Shown piece after piece: positions 28,554 to 36,787 of a stretch of 64,000 nucleotides of DNA; the first letter of the stretch is position 1; each line of letters starts with the position of its first letter. Source of the stretch: Thalassolituus maritimus (GTDB lineage Bacteria; Pseudomonadota; Gammaproteobacteria; Pseudomonadales; Oceanobacteraceae). Made by a program: the position numbers and the translations under genes. The stretch covers positions 247,334 through 311,333 of the forward strand of contig CAJWBH010000002.1 in assembly GCA_913019975.1 (NCBI GenBank), written 5' to 3'. The notes beneath the pieces were generated by a model. It ran no database searches. It saw only the letters and a list, made by a program, of their open reading frames with translations, and was not told the origin of the DNA.

Positions 28554-29522
28554 TCAGTGCTTAATAACCGAACGCTGAGTTGCAAGGGTTAGTATTCCAG
28601 TGAGGATAAATGTACTGCCGAGCACGAACAGGTGCAGGTTTACCGCTGCTGCGAGAGCTGGGCCGCTCTCAATCCCCCAGGGCAGGAGGCCAGCCAGTAC
28701 GCCAGCTTCGTAGGTGCCGGCGCCTGCTAATCCGTGGATGGGCAATACCGAGCTGAGCTCGCCTGTCGTCGCACCACTCCAGCTGGCACTGAGCGTGAGG
28801 CCAGTGAAGGCACTGAGTAGCCAACTGAACACGGCGAGTTTTACCACCCAGTTGATGATGGTCCAGAGCAGGGCGCGGATAAAGGTAAAGGGGTTGTCCG
28901 GCAGTGCCGTCATCAGTTCAAGCGCTTTGACCTTCCAGCCCTGGCCTGACTGAAGATGCTTGCGGACAGTCTCCTGTAAAATCAGCGCGAGCAGAGGGGC
29001 CGCGAGTACCGCGCCTGCCAGCGCGTAGCGGACTTCTGATCCCCAGGGCATCAGGCTTTGCAGGCTGATAAACGCCAGAGCCAGCAAAACATATAGGTCG
29101 AGCAGTCTTAGCCAGAGCAGAGCAGGACCGGAATGACGGTAAGGAACCTGATACTGCTGTTTCATTAATAGCGGGAAGGTTGCCTCACCGCTGCGCATCG
29201 GCAGGAGATTATTAAAGAAGTTATGCAGGACGGTGATTCTTAACAGTGGGGCAAACTGTCCTTTCGTGTAACTGCCGAAGAAATCGTAGAAACGCAGCGC
29301 ACGCAGCAGGTAGCTCACGAGCATCAATGACAGTGCGATGCCCAGTTGGCGTGGTTCAATTGCTTGCCAGCTCTCAGCGATCCTGGCCCAGCCATAGTGT
29401 GCCTCTACCAGCCAGACCAGACCAAAGAGTAGGGCCGTACCCAGCCAGAATTTCCACGAAGTCAGCACGAGAAGAAGTGTCCTGTAATGAAGCTGGCGCG
29501 TATTCTCTATGTTGAGCACCAT
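28554..29522 (-). CDS. YbhN/AglD-type membrane protein (LPG synthase TM family)
   Basis: This 322-residue protein is almost entirely membrane segments and has the family pattern RALRFYDFF, NNLLPMRSGEA and a late LSSVLPIHGLAGAGTYEAG. Members of this family (YbhN, AglD, and the membrane part of MprF) are linked to lipid or lipid-linked sugar movement. It is the first gene of a minus-strand cassette with GT2, GT39 and PAP2, so a flippase-like role for the polyprenyl sugar is a reasonable inference. It is divergent from waaC, with a shared 127-base gap. Confidence 0.8.
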   Translation of the reverse strand: MVLNIENTRQLHYRTLLLVLTSWKFWLGTALLFGLVWLVEAHYGWARIAESWQAIEPRQLGIALSLMLVSYLLRALRFYDFFGSYTKGQFAPLLRITVLHNFFNNLLPMRSGEATFPLLMKQQYQVPYRHSGPALLWLRLLDLYVLLALAFISLQSLMPWGSEVRYALAGAVLAAPLLALILQETVRKHLQSGQGWKVKALELMTALPDNPFTFIRALLWTIINWVVKLAVFSWLLSAFTGLTLSASWSGATTGELSSVLPIHGLAGAGTYEAGVLAGLLPWGIESGPALAAAVNLHLFVLGSTFILTGILTLATQRSVIKH

Positions 29523-29649
29523 CGTGGCAATACCGCTTAAAAACCACGTCTGCTATTCGCACCTGTTGTGGATTGCACCATTCCGCTACAATTTGGCGAT
29601 CATAGCGCCTGAAGGGTCAGGCTGACTGCTCGTTGTTGGAGAAATTCAG

Positions 29650-30672
29650 TTGAAAGTTCTGTTGGTAAAAACATCGTCTCTTGGAGATGTCTTTCATACG
29701 CTTCCTGCGGTGCAGGATGCGTTCCGGCAGGTGCCCGATATTGAATTTCATTGGGTGGTTGAAGAAGGTTTCAGCGAAGTGCCTGAGTGGCACCCTGCGG
29801 TCACGCGCGTTATTCCTGTAGCGTGGCGGCGCTGGCGTAAGTCGTTAAAAGATCCGGCCGTACGCGCAGAGATGAAGGCCTTCTACCGCTCCATCCGCGA
29901 GGAAAAATACGATCTGGTACTGGATGCTCAGGGGTTGATCAAAAGTGCTGTGTATACTCGTCTGGCGCGCGGAACTAAAGCTGGCCTTGACCGGGCGAGT
30001 CTGAGAGAACCTTTGGCAGCGCTAGCCTATAAACGTCGCATTCGTGTGCCTAAGGGCCAGCACGCGATTCTCCGAACGCGTCAGTTGTTCGCCCGCGCAC
30101 TGAATTATCGTCTGCCGGAGCAGCTGGCATACGGCATTGATAAGTCACGGTGGGAACGCCCGGATATCGAAGGTGAGTATTGGGTATTTCTGCATGGAAC
30201 AACATGGGTAACAAAGCTCTGGCCAGAAGTCTACTGGCGTTCGCTGGCTGAGCTTGGTGTAGCTCAGGGAAAGAAAGTGGTTTTGCTCTGGGGCAATGAC
30301 GAGGAGCGTGAACGGGCTGAACGCATTGTTGATGGGATTGAGGGGGCCCAGGTCCTCCCTCGTATGCCGTTGAACGAAGTCAGTGCCTGGCTTGCTTATG
30401 CCGAAGGCGTCGTGGGTGTGGATTCTGGTTTGTCTCATCTGGCTGCGGCAATGGAGACCGGTATGATTGCTATCTTCGGATCAACTGACGCTACCCTGAC
30501 CGGCGTGCTTGGGCCGCATTGTGAAATCATTAAGAGTGAGCTGAAATGTGCTCCGTGTCGTTCCAAGCAATGCTTGTTGAACGAGCCCGGAGACATCCAG
30601 CCGCCATGCTATCGGGAAATTACCCCTGAGCGCGTGAAAGATCAGTTACTGATACAAATAAGCGAGGCCTGA
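29650..30672 (+). CDS. waaC: Lipopolysaccharide heptosyltransferase I
   Basis: WaaC adds the first heptose to Kdo in the LPS inner core at the cytosolic face of the inner membrane. The 340-residue GT9-family protein starts MKVLLVKTSSLGDVFHTLPA, the heptosyltransferase hallmark, with LDAQGLIKSA, HGTTWVTKLWPE, and VGVDSGLSHLAAA in the donor-binding domain. It uses TTG 29650 after GTTGGAG. A terminator whose stem overlaps the last codons follows. Its divergence from the GT/flippase cassette supports an LPS-related region. Confidence 0.93.
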   Translation: MKVLLVKTSSLGDVFHTLPAVQDAFRQVPDIEFHWVVEEGFSEVPEWHPAVTRVIPVAWRRWRKSLKDPAVRAEMKAFYRSIREEKYDLVLDAQGLIKSAVYTRLARGTKAGLDRASLREPLAALAYKRRIRVPKGQHAILRTRQLFARALNYRLPEQLAYGIDKSRWERPDIEGEYWVFLHGTTWVTKLWPEVYWRSLAELGVAQGKKVVLLWGNDEERERAERIVDGIEGAQVLPRMPLNEVSAWLAYAEGVVGVDSGLSHLAAAMETGMIAIFGSTDATLTGVLGPHCEIIKSELKCAPCRSKQCLLNEPGDIQPPCYREITPERVKDQLLIQISEA

Positions 30673-30688
30673 ACAGGCCTCGCTTTTG
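30661..30688 (+). terminator. Terminator overlapping the waaC stop codon
   Basis: AGCGAGGCCT (30661-30670), loop GAAC, AGGCCTCGCT (30675-30684), then TTTTG. The left arm lies in the last waaC codons, including the first base of the stop. Confidence 0.8.
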
Positions 30689-30712
30689 TTCATCAGTTGT
30701 CCCTATCTGCCA

Positions 30713-31789
30713 TCAGGCGCTACGCACGTGACGCGCTGACTGCTCCATCGATGAGTTCAGCTCGCGACGACGGAATTCACCCGGCGAGATGCCTGTCCAG
30801 GTTTTGAAACGGCGTTGAAATGAACGTGGTTCAGTGAAGCCAAGTCGTAACGCGATGTCGGACACTGACCATTCCTTTGTTGTCAGCCATTCCTGAGAGA
30901 GTTCGAGTCGGAGTTCGTCGAGGATCTGCTGATAAGAAGATTCAGCCTCCAGAAGACGTCGCTGCAGAGTTCGTTCAGACATGCCCAGCTGGCTGGCGAC
31001 GCGTTCCCGGCGAGGGATCGTCCGTTCCATCATATTCTGCAGTGTAGAGCGAACCTGAATCACAACAGGGTCACACTGTTGCAGCTCCTGGTGTTGCTTC
31101 TCTGCCTGCTCCTGCAGCGTTTTAAGCAGTGTTGGATCGGGGTGGCGAATCGGCAGGTCCATCAGTGATGCGTCAAACTCCATTACGTTTACTCCTGAAT
31201 CAAAGATCAGTTCACAGCGGAAGTACTCTTGATAGCGTTCAAGTGTCTCCGCCGGTGGGGCTTTGTGTTCGAAATAGATTCTTATCGGTGCGATATCGTC
31301 CCGGCCGGTCACCCAGCGCGCATACTCCACGGTGGTGGCCAAATATTCATCAATCAGATGAGGGCGGACCAGTGTGTCGCGGCAATAGCAGTTCCAGCGC
31401 ACTGAAACAATGTGCTCACCTTCGGCGAGATCGGTTGTGCCGAGATTGCCAATCAGTGCCTCGTAGCGGGGAACCAGCCGGAAAGCTTCTCCTCCGCTCT
31501 GGCAGTTCATGATCAGATAGCCGACAAGACCAAATGCGCCGGGCGCGACGTATCGGGCACTTTTGAAACCAAACTCCGGATCGGCTGCCTTAGTGATCAT
31601 CCAGCGCATCATGGCTTCGAAATCACATGCCTCTACTCTGGCCAGGCGATTGTCCAGCACTCCGTGATTAACAGAGCATGCGTTGAGTACATCGGTAGGC
31701 GCTATACCGTAGTCCTGCGCAGTGCGCAGAAACAAACGAACGAACGCCGACGACACTGTGCCGGGGACATAATTATTATTCTTGTTCAT
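30713..31789 (-). CDS. AraC-family transcriptional regulator
   Basis: This 358-residue regulator has an N-terminal ligand-sensing domain of the arabinose-binding/OruR type (about 1-220) and a C-terminal double helix-turn-helix (RERVASQLGMSERTLQRRL, then WSVSDIALRLGFTEPRSFQRRFKTWTGISPGEFR). ATG 31789 is favoured because GGAAG lies before it; an in-frame ATG at 31801 would add four residues. It diverges from glpD, with a 10-bp inverted repeat in the gap, so it probably controls glpD and itself. The inducer is unknown; glycerol-3-phosphate or a fatty-acid/lipid signal are candidates. Confidence 0.88.
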   Translation of the reverse strand: MNKNNNYVPGTVSSAFVRLFLRTAQDYGIAPTDVLNACSVNHGVLDNRLARVEACDFEAMMRWMITKAADPEFGFKSARYVAPGAFGLVGYLIMNCQSGGEAFRLVPRYEALIGNLGTTDLAEGEHIVSVRWNCYCRDTLVRPHLIDEYLATTVEYARWVTGRDDIAPIRIYFEHKAPPAETLERYQEYFRCELIFDSGVNVMEFDASLMDLPIRHPDPTLLKTLQEQAEKQHQELQQCDPVVIQVRSTLQNMMERTIPRRERVASQLGMSERTLQRRLLEAESSYQQILDELRLELSQEWLTTKEWSVSDIALRLGFTEPRSFQRRFKTWTGISPGEFRRRELNSSMEQSARHVRSA

Positions 31790-31809
31790 AAGTTCTTCCA
31801 TGTATCTGG

Positions 31810-31920
31810 AACATTCTGTGTCAGAACCGCACCTAAGGGTAGATCAGCAGAAACATAGGATGATCGTTATACTGATTTAACGCTTCGTATGCGGCAAGCA
31901 CATGTGTGTTACAGAATGTT
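31810..31920. promoter_or_regulatory. 10-bp inverted repeat in the araC-type/glpD gap (candidate operator pair)
   Basis: AACATTCTGT at 31810-31819 is the exact reverse complement of ACAGAATGTT at 31911-31920, with starts 101 bp apart, close to a whole number of helical turns. One copy lies just before the regulator start and the other overlaps the candidate -35 of glpD. Confidence 0.5.
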
Positions 31921-31936
31921 AGTGCTCGGTTATATA
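31908..31936 (+). promoter_or_regulatory. Candidate sigma-70 promoter for glpD
   Basis: GTTACA (31908-31913), a 17-base spacer and TATATA (31931-31936) sit about 63 bases before the glpD start. The -35 overlaps the right arm of the inverted repeat. Confidence 0.4.
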
Positions 31937-31998
31937 GTCTCCGGCCCTTTCATTCCTGAGGTGAGATGGCGCAGAATGCACAAAAAAGGGGGAGGTCT

Positions 31999-33636
31999 AT
32001 GTCCATAACTGATTGGAAATCTGGTGGAAGAGAGCAGAGCTGGCGAGCGCTGACGGAGAATACACACTGGGATATTGTTATTGCTGGTGGTGGTGTCACC
32101 GGCGCAGGCGTGGCCAGAGAGGCCGCCCGGCGGGGGCTGCGTGTGTTACTCGTTGACCGTCAGGACTTTTCTTGGGGGACCTCCAGCCGCTCTTCCAAAA
32201 TGGTTCACGGTGGACTTCGTTACATCGCTCAGGGAGATGTCCGGACGACGCTGCATTCGGTTAAAGAGCGCGAGCGTCTGATGCAGGAGGCTCCGGGGCT
32301 GGTGGACCTGATGCCTTACATGATGCCGCATTACGAAGGCCGTTTTCCGGGTCGCTTTGCGTTCGGCATGTTGCTGAAGGTTTATGATCTGTTGGCAAGG
32401 CGCAAGTATCACACTTTCCATGGGGCCGATGCCGTCCGTGAGCGCTATCCTTTCCTTAATCCGGATGGACTCACCGGTGCATCGGAATTTGCAGACGCCG
32501 TCACGGACGATAGCCGCCTGGTGATGCGTATTCTCCACGAGGCCCGGCGTGACGGTGCGGAAGTGCTGAATTATGTCGCCGTTGATCGTACTGAGCAGAA
32601 TGCAGATAGCGTGACCATTTCGCTACGGGATACAGTGGGCGGCGCCAGTTGCAAGGTCACCGCCTCAGTGCTTGTGAATGCGACGGGGGTCTGGGTCAAC
32701 GAACTGCGCGAACAGCTGGGCCAGAGTGCCAATGTGCGACCGGCGAGGGGGAGTCACATTGTGATTCCGGCAGAGCGCCTGCCGGTGGATGTTTCCTTTA
32801 CCATCCTTCATCCTCAGGATCAGCGTCCCATCTTTGTGTATCCATGGGAGGGCCGTACGGTGATCGGCACTACCGATCTCGATCACCCAAAACCCGATAA
32901 TGGCGAAGTGGGCATTACCCGTCGCGAGATGGACTACCTGCTTGCCCTGGCATCGTTCCAGTTTCCTGAGGCTGCAATTCAGGAGCAGGATGTTATCTCC
33001 AGCTGGGCAGGAGTTCGCCCTCTGGTGGCCAGCGGCGCCAAGAACAGTTCAAAAGAGAGTCGTGACCATACCGTCTGGAAAGATGGGCGTGTGGTGTCCG
33101 TTAGTGGGGGTAAGCTGACGACTTTCCGCTTGATTGCGCTTGATGTTCTTAAAGAGGCTCGCGAAGAGCTGCCAGGGTACGAAGTCGATAAGAAAGCGCC
33201 GGTTTTCAGTATTACCGATCCAGGCATTGCTTCTCTCGCAAGCGAACAGATGGCGCATCGGCTGGCTGGGTTCTATGGCCGCGATGCGGCTGAGATCATT
33301 GGCGCTGCGAAAGCACACGGTGGCGCGGAGGATCTGGAGCCTATCCCAGGGACTCATACTTGCTGGGCCGAGCTTCGCTGGCAGGCCGCGAGTGAGGCCG
33401 TTGTGCATCTGGATGATCTGCTGCTCAGGCGCAGCCGTCTTGGACTCTTGCTCAAAAATGGAGGGCTTGATCTGTTGCCTGATCTGAAAGAAAGGCTGCA
33501 GCCAATCCTTGGCTGGTCTGATGAACATTGGGCCGCCGAAGTCGAGCGCTATCGTCGCCTGTGGTCGCAATTCTATTCGTTGCCATCCGCACAGTCTGAG
33601 CAGGCTGCAAAGACTTCAGAGGCCGAGATCGCCTGA
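31999..33636 (+). CDS. glpD: FAD-dependent glycerol-3-phosphate dehydrogenase
   Basis: GlpD oxidises sn-glycerol-3-phosphate to dihydroxyacetone phosphate at the inner membrane and passes electrons to quinone. The 545-residue protein has the FAD-binding VIAGGGVTGAGVAREAARRG, SSRSSKMVHGGLRY, WEGRTVIGTTDLDH, and SVSGGKLTTFR, plus the C-terminal DAO-type domain. ATG 31999 follows GGGGGAGG and is preferred to an ATG at 31966. It is divergent from the AraC-type regulator, and its 3' end overlaps the converging HDOD gene by 21 bases. Confidence 0.9.
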   Translation: MSITDWKSGGREQSWRALTENTHWDIVIAGGGVTGAGVAREAARRGLRVLLVDRQDFSWGTSSRSSKMVHGGLRYIAQGDVRTTLHSVKERERLMQEAPGLVDLMPYMMPHYEGRFPGRFAFGMLLKVYDLLARRKYHTFHGADAVRERYPFLNPDGLTGASEFADAVTDDSRLVMRILHEARRDGAEVLNYVAVDRTEQNADSVTISLRDTVGGASCKVTASVLVNATGVWVNELREQLGQSANVRPARGSHIVIPAERLPVDVSFTILHPQDQRPIFVYPWEGRTVIGTTDLDHPKPDNGEVGITRREMDYLLALASFQFPEAAIQEQDVISSWAGVRPLVASGAKNSSKESRDHTVWKDGRVVSVSGGKLTTFRLIALDVLKEAREELPGYEVDKKAPVFSITDPGIASLASEQMAHRLAGFYGRDAAEIIGAAKAHGGAEDLEPIPGTHTCWAELRWQAASEAVVHLDDLLLRRSRLGLLLKNGGLDLLPDLKERLQPILGWSDEHWAAEVERYRRLWSQFYSLPSAQSEQAAKTSEAEIA

Positions 33637-34833
33637 TTGCTGTGACACCGTAAGGATTGCTTGCTCAATGCTTGCTTCCAGCTCGCTGGGCGTGACTTCA
33701 AGTGACGCCCAGTCGATCGTGTCGGCGGCTCCTTTTTCCCACTGCATCAATGCTTTCAGATGTTGACCGTATACCCCCGCGTTTTCGGTAATTGCCTGGG
33801 TGAGCTCTTTTGGCAGATTTACGCGGGCGCAGACTTCATCGATGGGCATATCCAGCATGGCATCAAGAAGGGAAAAGAGCCCCAGAGTGAACGCGGTATC
33901 CGGCTCCATTGTGTCTGTTCCGGCTGACAGGCTCTGCATCAGGTAACCACGAAACAGGGCCTGTTGTTGAAGCACTGCCGGTTTGTCGGAGAGCTTGCCC
34001 AGGGCGAGTAGATTCGCCCAATTACGTATTCGGCTGAGCCCGAGTGCGGTTGCTGCTCTCTGTAGAGTGGTGATGGGGGCTCCGTGATTCACTTGCGGTG
34101 AGTTCGCCATTTGCAGCAACCGATAGCTTAACTGAGGGTCGCGGCGCACGGTGTCGACGATATCGTCGAAATCGGCTTCTTCCTGATTTAATGCGCCTAG
34201 CAACTGCATGACCGCAAGGTGAGAGTCAGGTGTTCGTCGCCCGAACAGAATCACAGGCTTTGAGAAAAAATAGCCTTGAAATAAGTCGTAACCTGCAGCC
34301 TTGCAGTGCTCGAATTCTTCGTGGGTTTCTACCTTTTCCGCCAGCCAGAGTAAGCCTTCACGGTGAAACTTTTTGCGAACCGCTCCAGCATTATCAGGAG
34401 AGCCAAGCGCGGGGAGGTCAACCTTGACGATATCTGCGTACTTGAGCCAGGTAGCCTGTGCCTCATCACCTGTGAAATCGTCGACAGCGATACGGAAGCC
34501 CTGCTGCTTAAGCCGGGTAACCGCGTTGATGTTCTTATCTGTCGCCGGGATATGTTCCAGCAATTCAATGACCATCTCGTCGGGCGATAGCGGTAGATCA
34601 ATGCTGAGAAAGTCTGCCGTGAAATTAACAAACGCAGGGCGGCCGCCGGTCACCAGTGCCATGCCAATTTCGTGGAGCGCGCCAATGACAACTTCGGTAG
34701 TGGCACTGTTACCGTGTGCATCCTGCCAGGCTTCTGATGCGTCAGGGATGGGGCGACATAGCAATTCGTAGGCATATATCGCTTTGTTGCTGTCCAGAAT
34801 GGGCTGTCGTGCCAGTAATGGGCGGTCTTGCAT
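33616..34833 (-). CDS. EAL-HDOD signalling protein with degenerate EAL domain (YuxH/CdgJ type)
   Basis: This 405-residue protein has an N-terminal EAL-like domain (about 1-200) and a C-terminal HDOD domain (about 205-390; SYRLLQMANSP, ALGLSRIRNWANLLAL). The EAL signature is ELL (E23), the DDFGTG stretch is DDFTGDE, and the AEGVE stretch is AEKVET. It therefore probably does not hydrolyse cyclic-di-GMP but may bind it or a partner. Related EAL-HDOD proteins such as CdgJ influence motility. ATG 34833 follows CAGGATC. It is divergent from cheV, which supports a motility or chemotaxis link. Its last 21 bases overlap the end of glpD. Confidence 0.85.
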   Translation of the reverse strand: MQDRPLLARQPILDSNKAIYAYELLCRPIPDASEAWQDAHGNSATTEVVIGALHEIGMALVTGGRPAFVNFTADFLSIDLPLSPDEMVIELLEHIPATDKNINAVTRLKQQGFRIAVDDFTGDEAQATWLKYADIVKVDLPALGSPDNAGAVRKKFHREGLLWLAEKVETHEEFEHCKAAGYDLFQGYFFSKPVILFGRRTPDSHLAVMQLLGALNQEEADFDDIVDTVRRDPQLSYRLLQMANSPQVNHGAPITTLQRAATALGLSRIRNWANLLALGKLSDKPAVLQQQALFRGYLMQSLSAGTDTMEPDTAFTLGLFSLLDAMLDMPIDEVCARVNLPKELTQAITENAGVYGQHLKALMQWEKGAADTIDWASLEVTPSELEASIEQAILTVSQQSGDLGL

Positions 34834-34987
34834 ATGTGATCCTGACTGTCTGGTTGAGTTTTTTCGAAATCTGTCGCACCGGAGCGTACGTTTGTCCGGC
34901 AATTAAAATGAGTGTAGCTGGTATTTTGTTCTGCGTTTTGGTGATGCTTGACTACACTTTTCTGAGTAACGATGTCCGGAGTAGATT

Positions 34988-35935
34988 ATGAGCAACGTAC
35001 TCAGCAGTGTTGACGCCCGAACCCAGCTCGTTGGGCAGAACAGGCTGGAACTACTGCTGTTCCATTTGGGTGGCCAGCAATACTTTGCAATCAATGTGTT
35101 TAAGGTGCAGGAGGTTATGCGCCTGCCTGAACTAACCAAGATTCCGGACAGTCACCCCTGTATCCGCGGCGTCTGTCATGTCAGGGGGCAAACCGTGCCT
35201 GTTGTTGACCTCAGGGCGGCCGTGAAGATGGGCCCGATGATAGGGGATACCAGCAACTGCAATATCATCGTCACTGAGTACAACATGACGATTCAGGCGT
35301 TTCTCGTTGGTGGTGTGGATCGTATTGTGAATATGAACTGGAATGAAATTCTGCCGCCTCCGGGTGGTGCGGGTCGGCAACACTACCTGACGGCGATTAC
35401 CCGGATTGACGAGCGCATCGTTGAGATTATCGACGTAGAAAAGGTCCTGGCTGAGATCAGTCCTTATGAGCTTGAGCTCACAGAGGATGCCTATGATCGT
35501 GAGTTGCTTGAACAGGTGCACGGCAAAGATATTCTGATTGTCGATGATTCTAACGTCGCGTTGGAGCAGATGAAAAACGTGATCGCGCCGATGGGGCTGA
35601 ATATTGTTCAGGCGCGTAACGGCCTGGAAGCGTATCAGACTCTGATGCACTGGAAACAGGAGGGGAGGGATATCCGCGACCGGCTGCTGATGATCATTAC
35701 AGACGCTGAGATGCCGGAAATGGATGGTTATATGTTGACTACCGAAATCCGGCAAGACCCTGAGTTGAAAGATACCTTTGTGATACTGCATACGTCACTG
35801 TCGGGCAACTTCAACAAAGCCATGGTTGAGAAGGTTGGTTGCGATGGATTCCTGTCGAAATTCAAACCGCACAGTCTGGCTGAGGAAGTGCAGAAACTGA
35901 TCCGTATGAAAGTCGAGCAATCCGCGGCAGGCTGA
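34988..35935 (+). CDS. cheV: Chemotaxis coupling protein CheV
   Basis: CheV couples chemoreceptors to CheA and carries its own phosphorylatable receiver. The 315-residue protein has a CheW domain (about 15-165; IRGVCHVRGQTVPVVDLR) and a receiver domain (about 178-310) with acidic pocket IVDDS, phospho-acceptor D239 in ITDAEMPEMDG, the HTS segment, and K in LSKFKP. The chain length fits the family. ATG 34988 follows CCGGAGTAGATT. It lies between the divergent EAL-HDOD gene and a MOSC gene. Confidence 0.95.
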   Translation: MSNVLSSVDARTQLVGQNRLELLLFHLGGQQYFAINVFKVQEVMRLPELTKIPDSHPCIRGVCHVRGQTVPVVDLRAAVKMGPMIGDTSNCNIIVTEYNMTIQAFLVGGVDRIVNMNWNEILPPPGGAGRQHYLTAITRIDERIVEIIDVEKVLAEISPYELELTEDAYDRELLEQVHGKDILIVDDSNVALEQMKNVIAPMGLNIVQARNGLEAYQTLMHWKQEGRDIRDRLLMIITDAEMPEMDGYMLTTEIRQDPELKDTFVILHTSLSGNFNKAMVEKVGCDGFLSKFKPHSLAEEVQKLIRMKVEQSAAG

Positions 35936-35992
35936 CGGCATATACCCCGCCTGATCTGATGTATAAACTAGGGGGCTCTCTGAGGAGCTCTT

Positions 35993-36787
35993 ATGAAAAT
36001 ATCCCGCCTGTTTATCTATCCGGTTAAGTCCTGCTCTGGTATCGAAGTGGAGTCATTAAGTTTCGATCAGAATGGACCGGTCGGCGATCGCAGATTCGTC
36101 ATTGCCTCACCCAGCGGTGACTTTATTACTCAGAGAGAAGTGCCAGCGATGGCGTACATTCAACCTAGGTTTGAGGCGGATAAACTCGTACTTGGATACC
36201 CGGAACGAGGGGAGATGCAGGTATCAACGACGTCGTCAGCGGAGCCACAACGTGTCCGTATCTGGAGTGATGAAGTGACTGGCGTTAATTGTGGCGATGA
36301 CGTCGCAGTCTGGTTGTCGGACATTCTGGAGCAGCCTGCGCGTTTGTTTATGCTTCCGGACAATAACCCCCGTAGGGCGGATAACAAATACGCCCCGGAC
36401 GATACGGCAGTAGGTTACGCGGATGGATTTCCGCTCCTTGTGGTTACTCAGGAAAGCCTTGATGCGTTGACTGAGGCAGCACAGGTACCTGTCGATGTGC
36501 GTCGTTTCAGGCCTAATATTGTCATTGAAGGCGCTGATATCGCATTTGCAGAGCGTGATTGGACGAGGTTAACGACGAATCTGGGCGAGGTTCTGCCATT
36601 GGTGAAGCCTTGTGAGCGTTGTGTTATTCCAACACGTGATCCCGACACGCTTGAGCGCAGCCCTGAAGTCATGAGTGCACTAAAAGAATGGTGCCGGATT
36701 GAGGGCCGGATAATATTCGGTCAGAACGCAATATTCACCGGGAAGCGCCTCGGGGTAGGTGAGGCGCTTTACGCGGAATCAGAATAA
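35993..36787 (+). CDS. MOSC-domain protein (YcbX/mARC-like)
   Basis: This 264-residue protein has the MOSC N-terminal beta-barrel (ISRLFIYPVKSCSGIEV, VGDRRFVIASPSGDFITQRE) and the MOSC domain with VKPCERCVIPTRDPDTLERSPEV, whose cysteine is the usual molybdenum-cofactor ligand. Related YcbX and mARC proteins reduce N-hydroxylated compounds with a flavin partner. No ferredoxin domain is present at the C-terminus, unlike E. coli YcbX. It starts 57 bases after cheV and overlaps the converging CheZ-like gene by 9 bases. Confidence 0.88.
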   Translation: MKISRLFIYPVKSCSGIEVESLSFDQNGPVGDRRFVIASPSGDFITQREVPAMAYIQPRFEADKLVLGYPERGEMQVSTTSSAEPQRVRIWSDEVTGVNCGDDVAVWLSDILEQPARLFMLPDNNPRRADNKYAPDDTAVGYADGFPLLVVTQESLDALTEAAQVPVDVRRFRPNIVIEGADIAFAERDWTRLTTNLGEVLPLVKPCERCVIPTRDPDTLERSPEVMSALKEWCRIEGRIIFGQNAIFTGKRLGVGEALYAESE

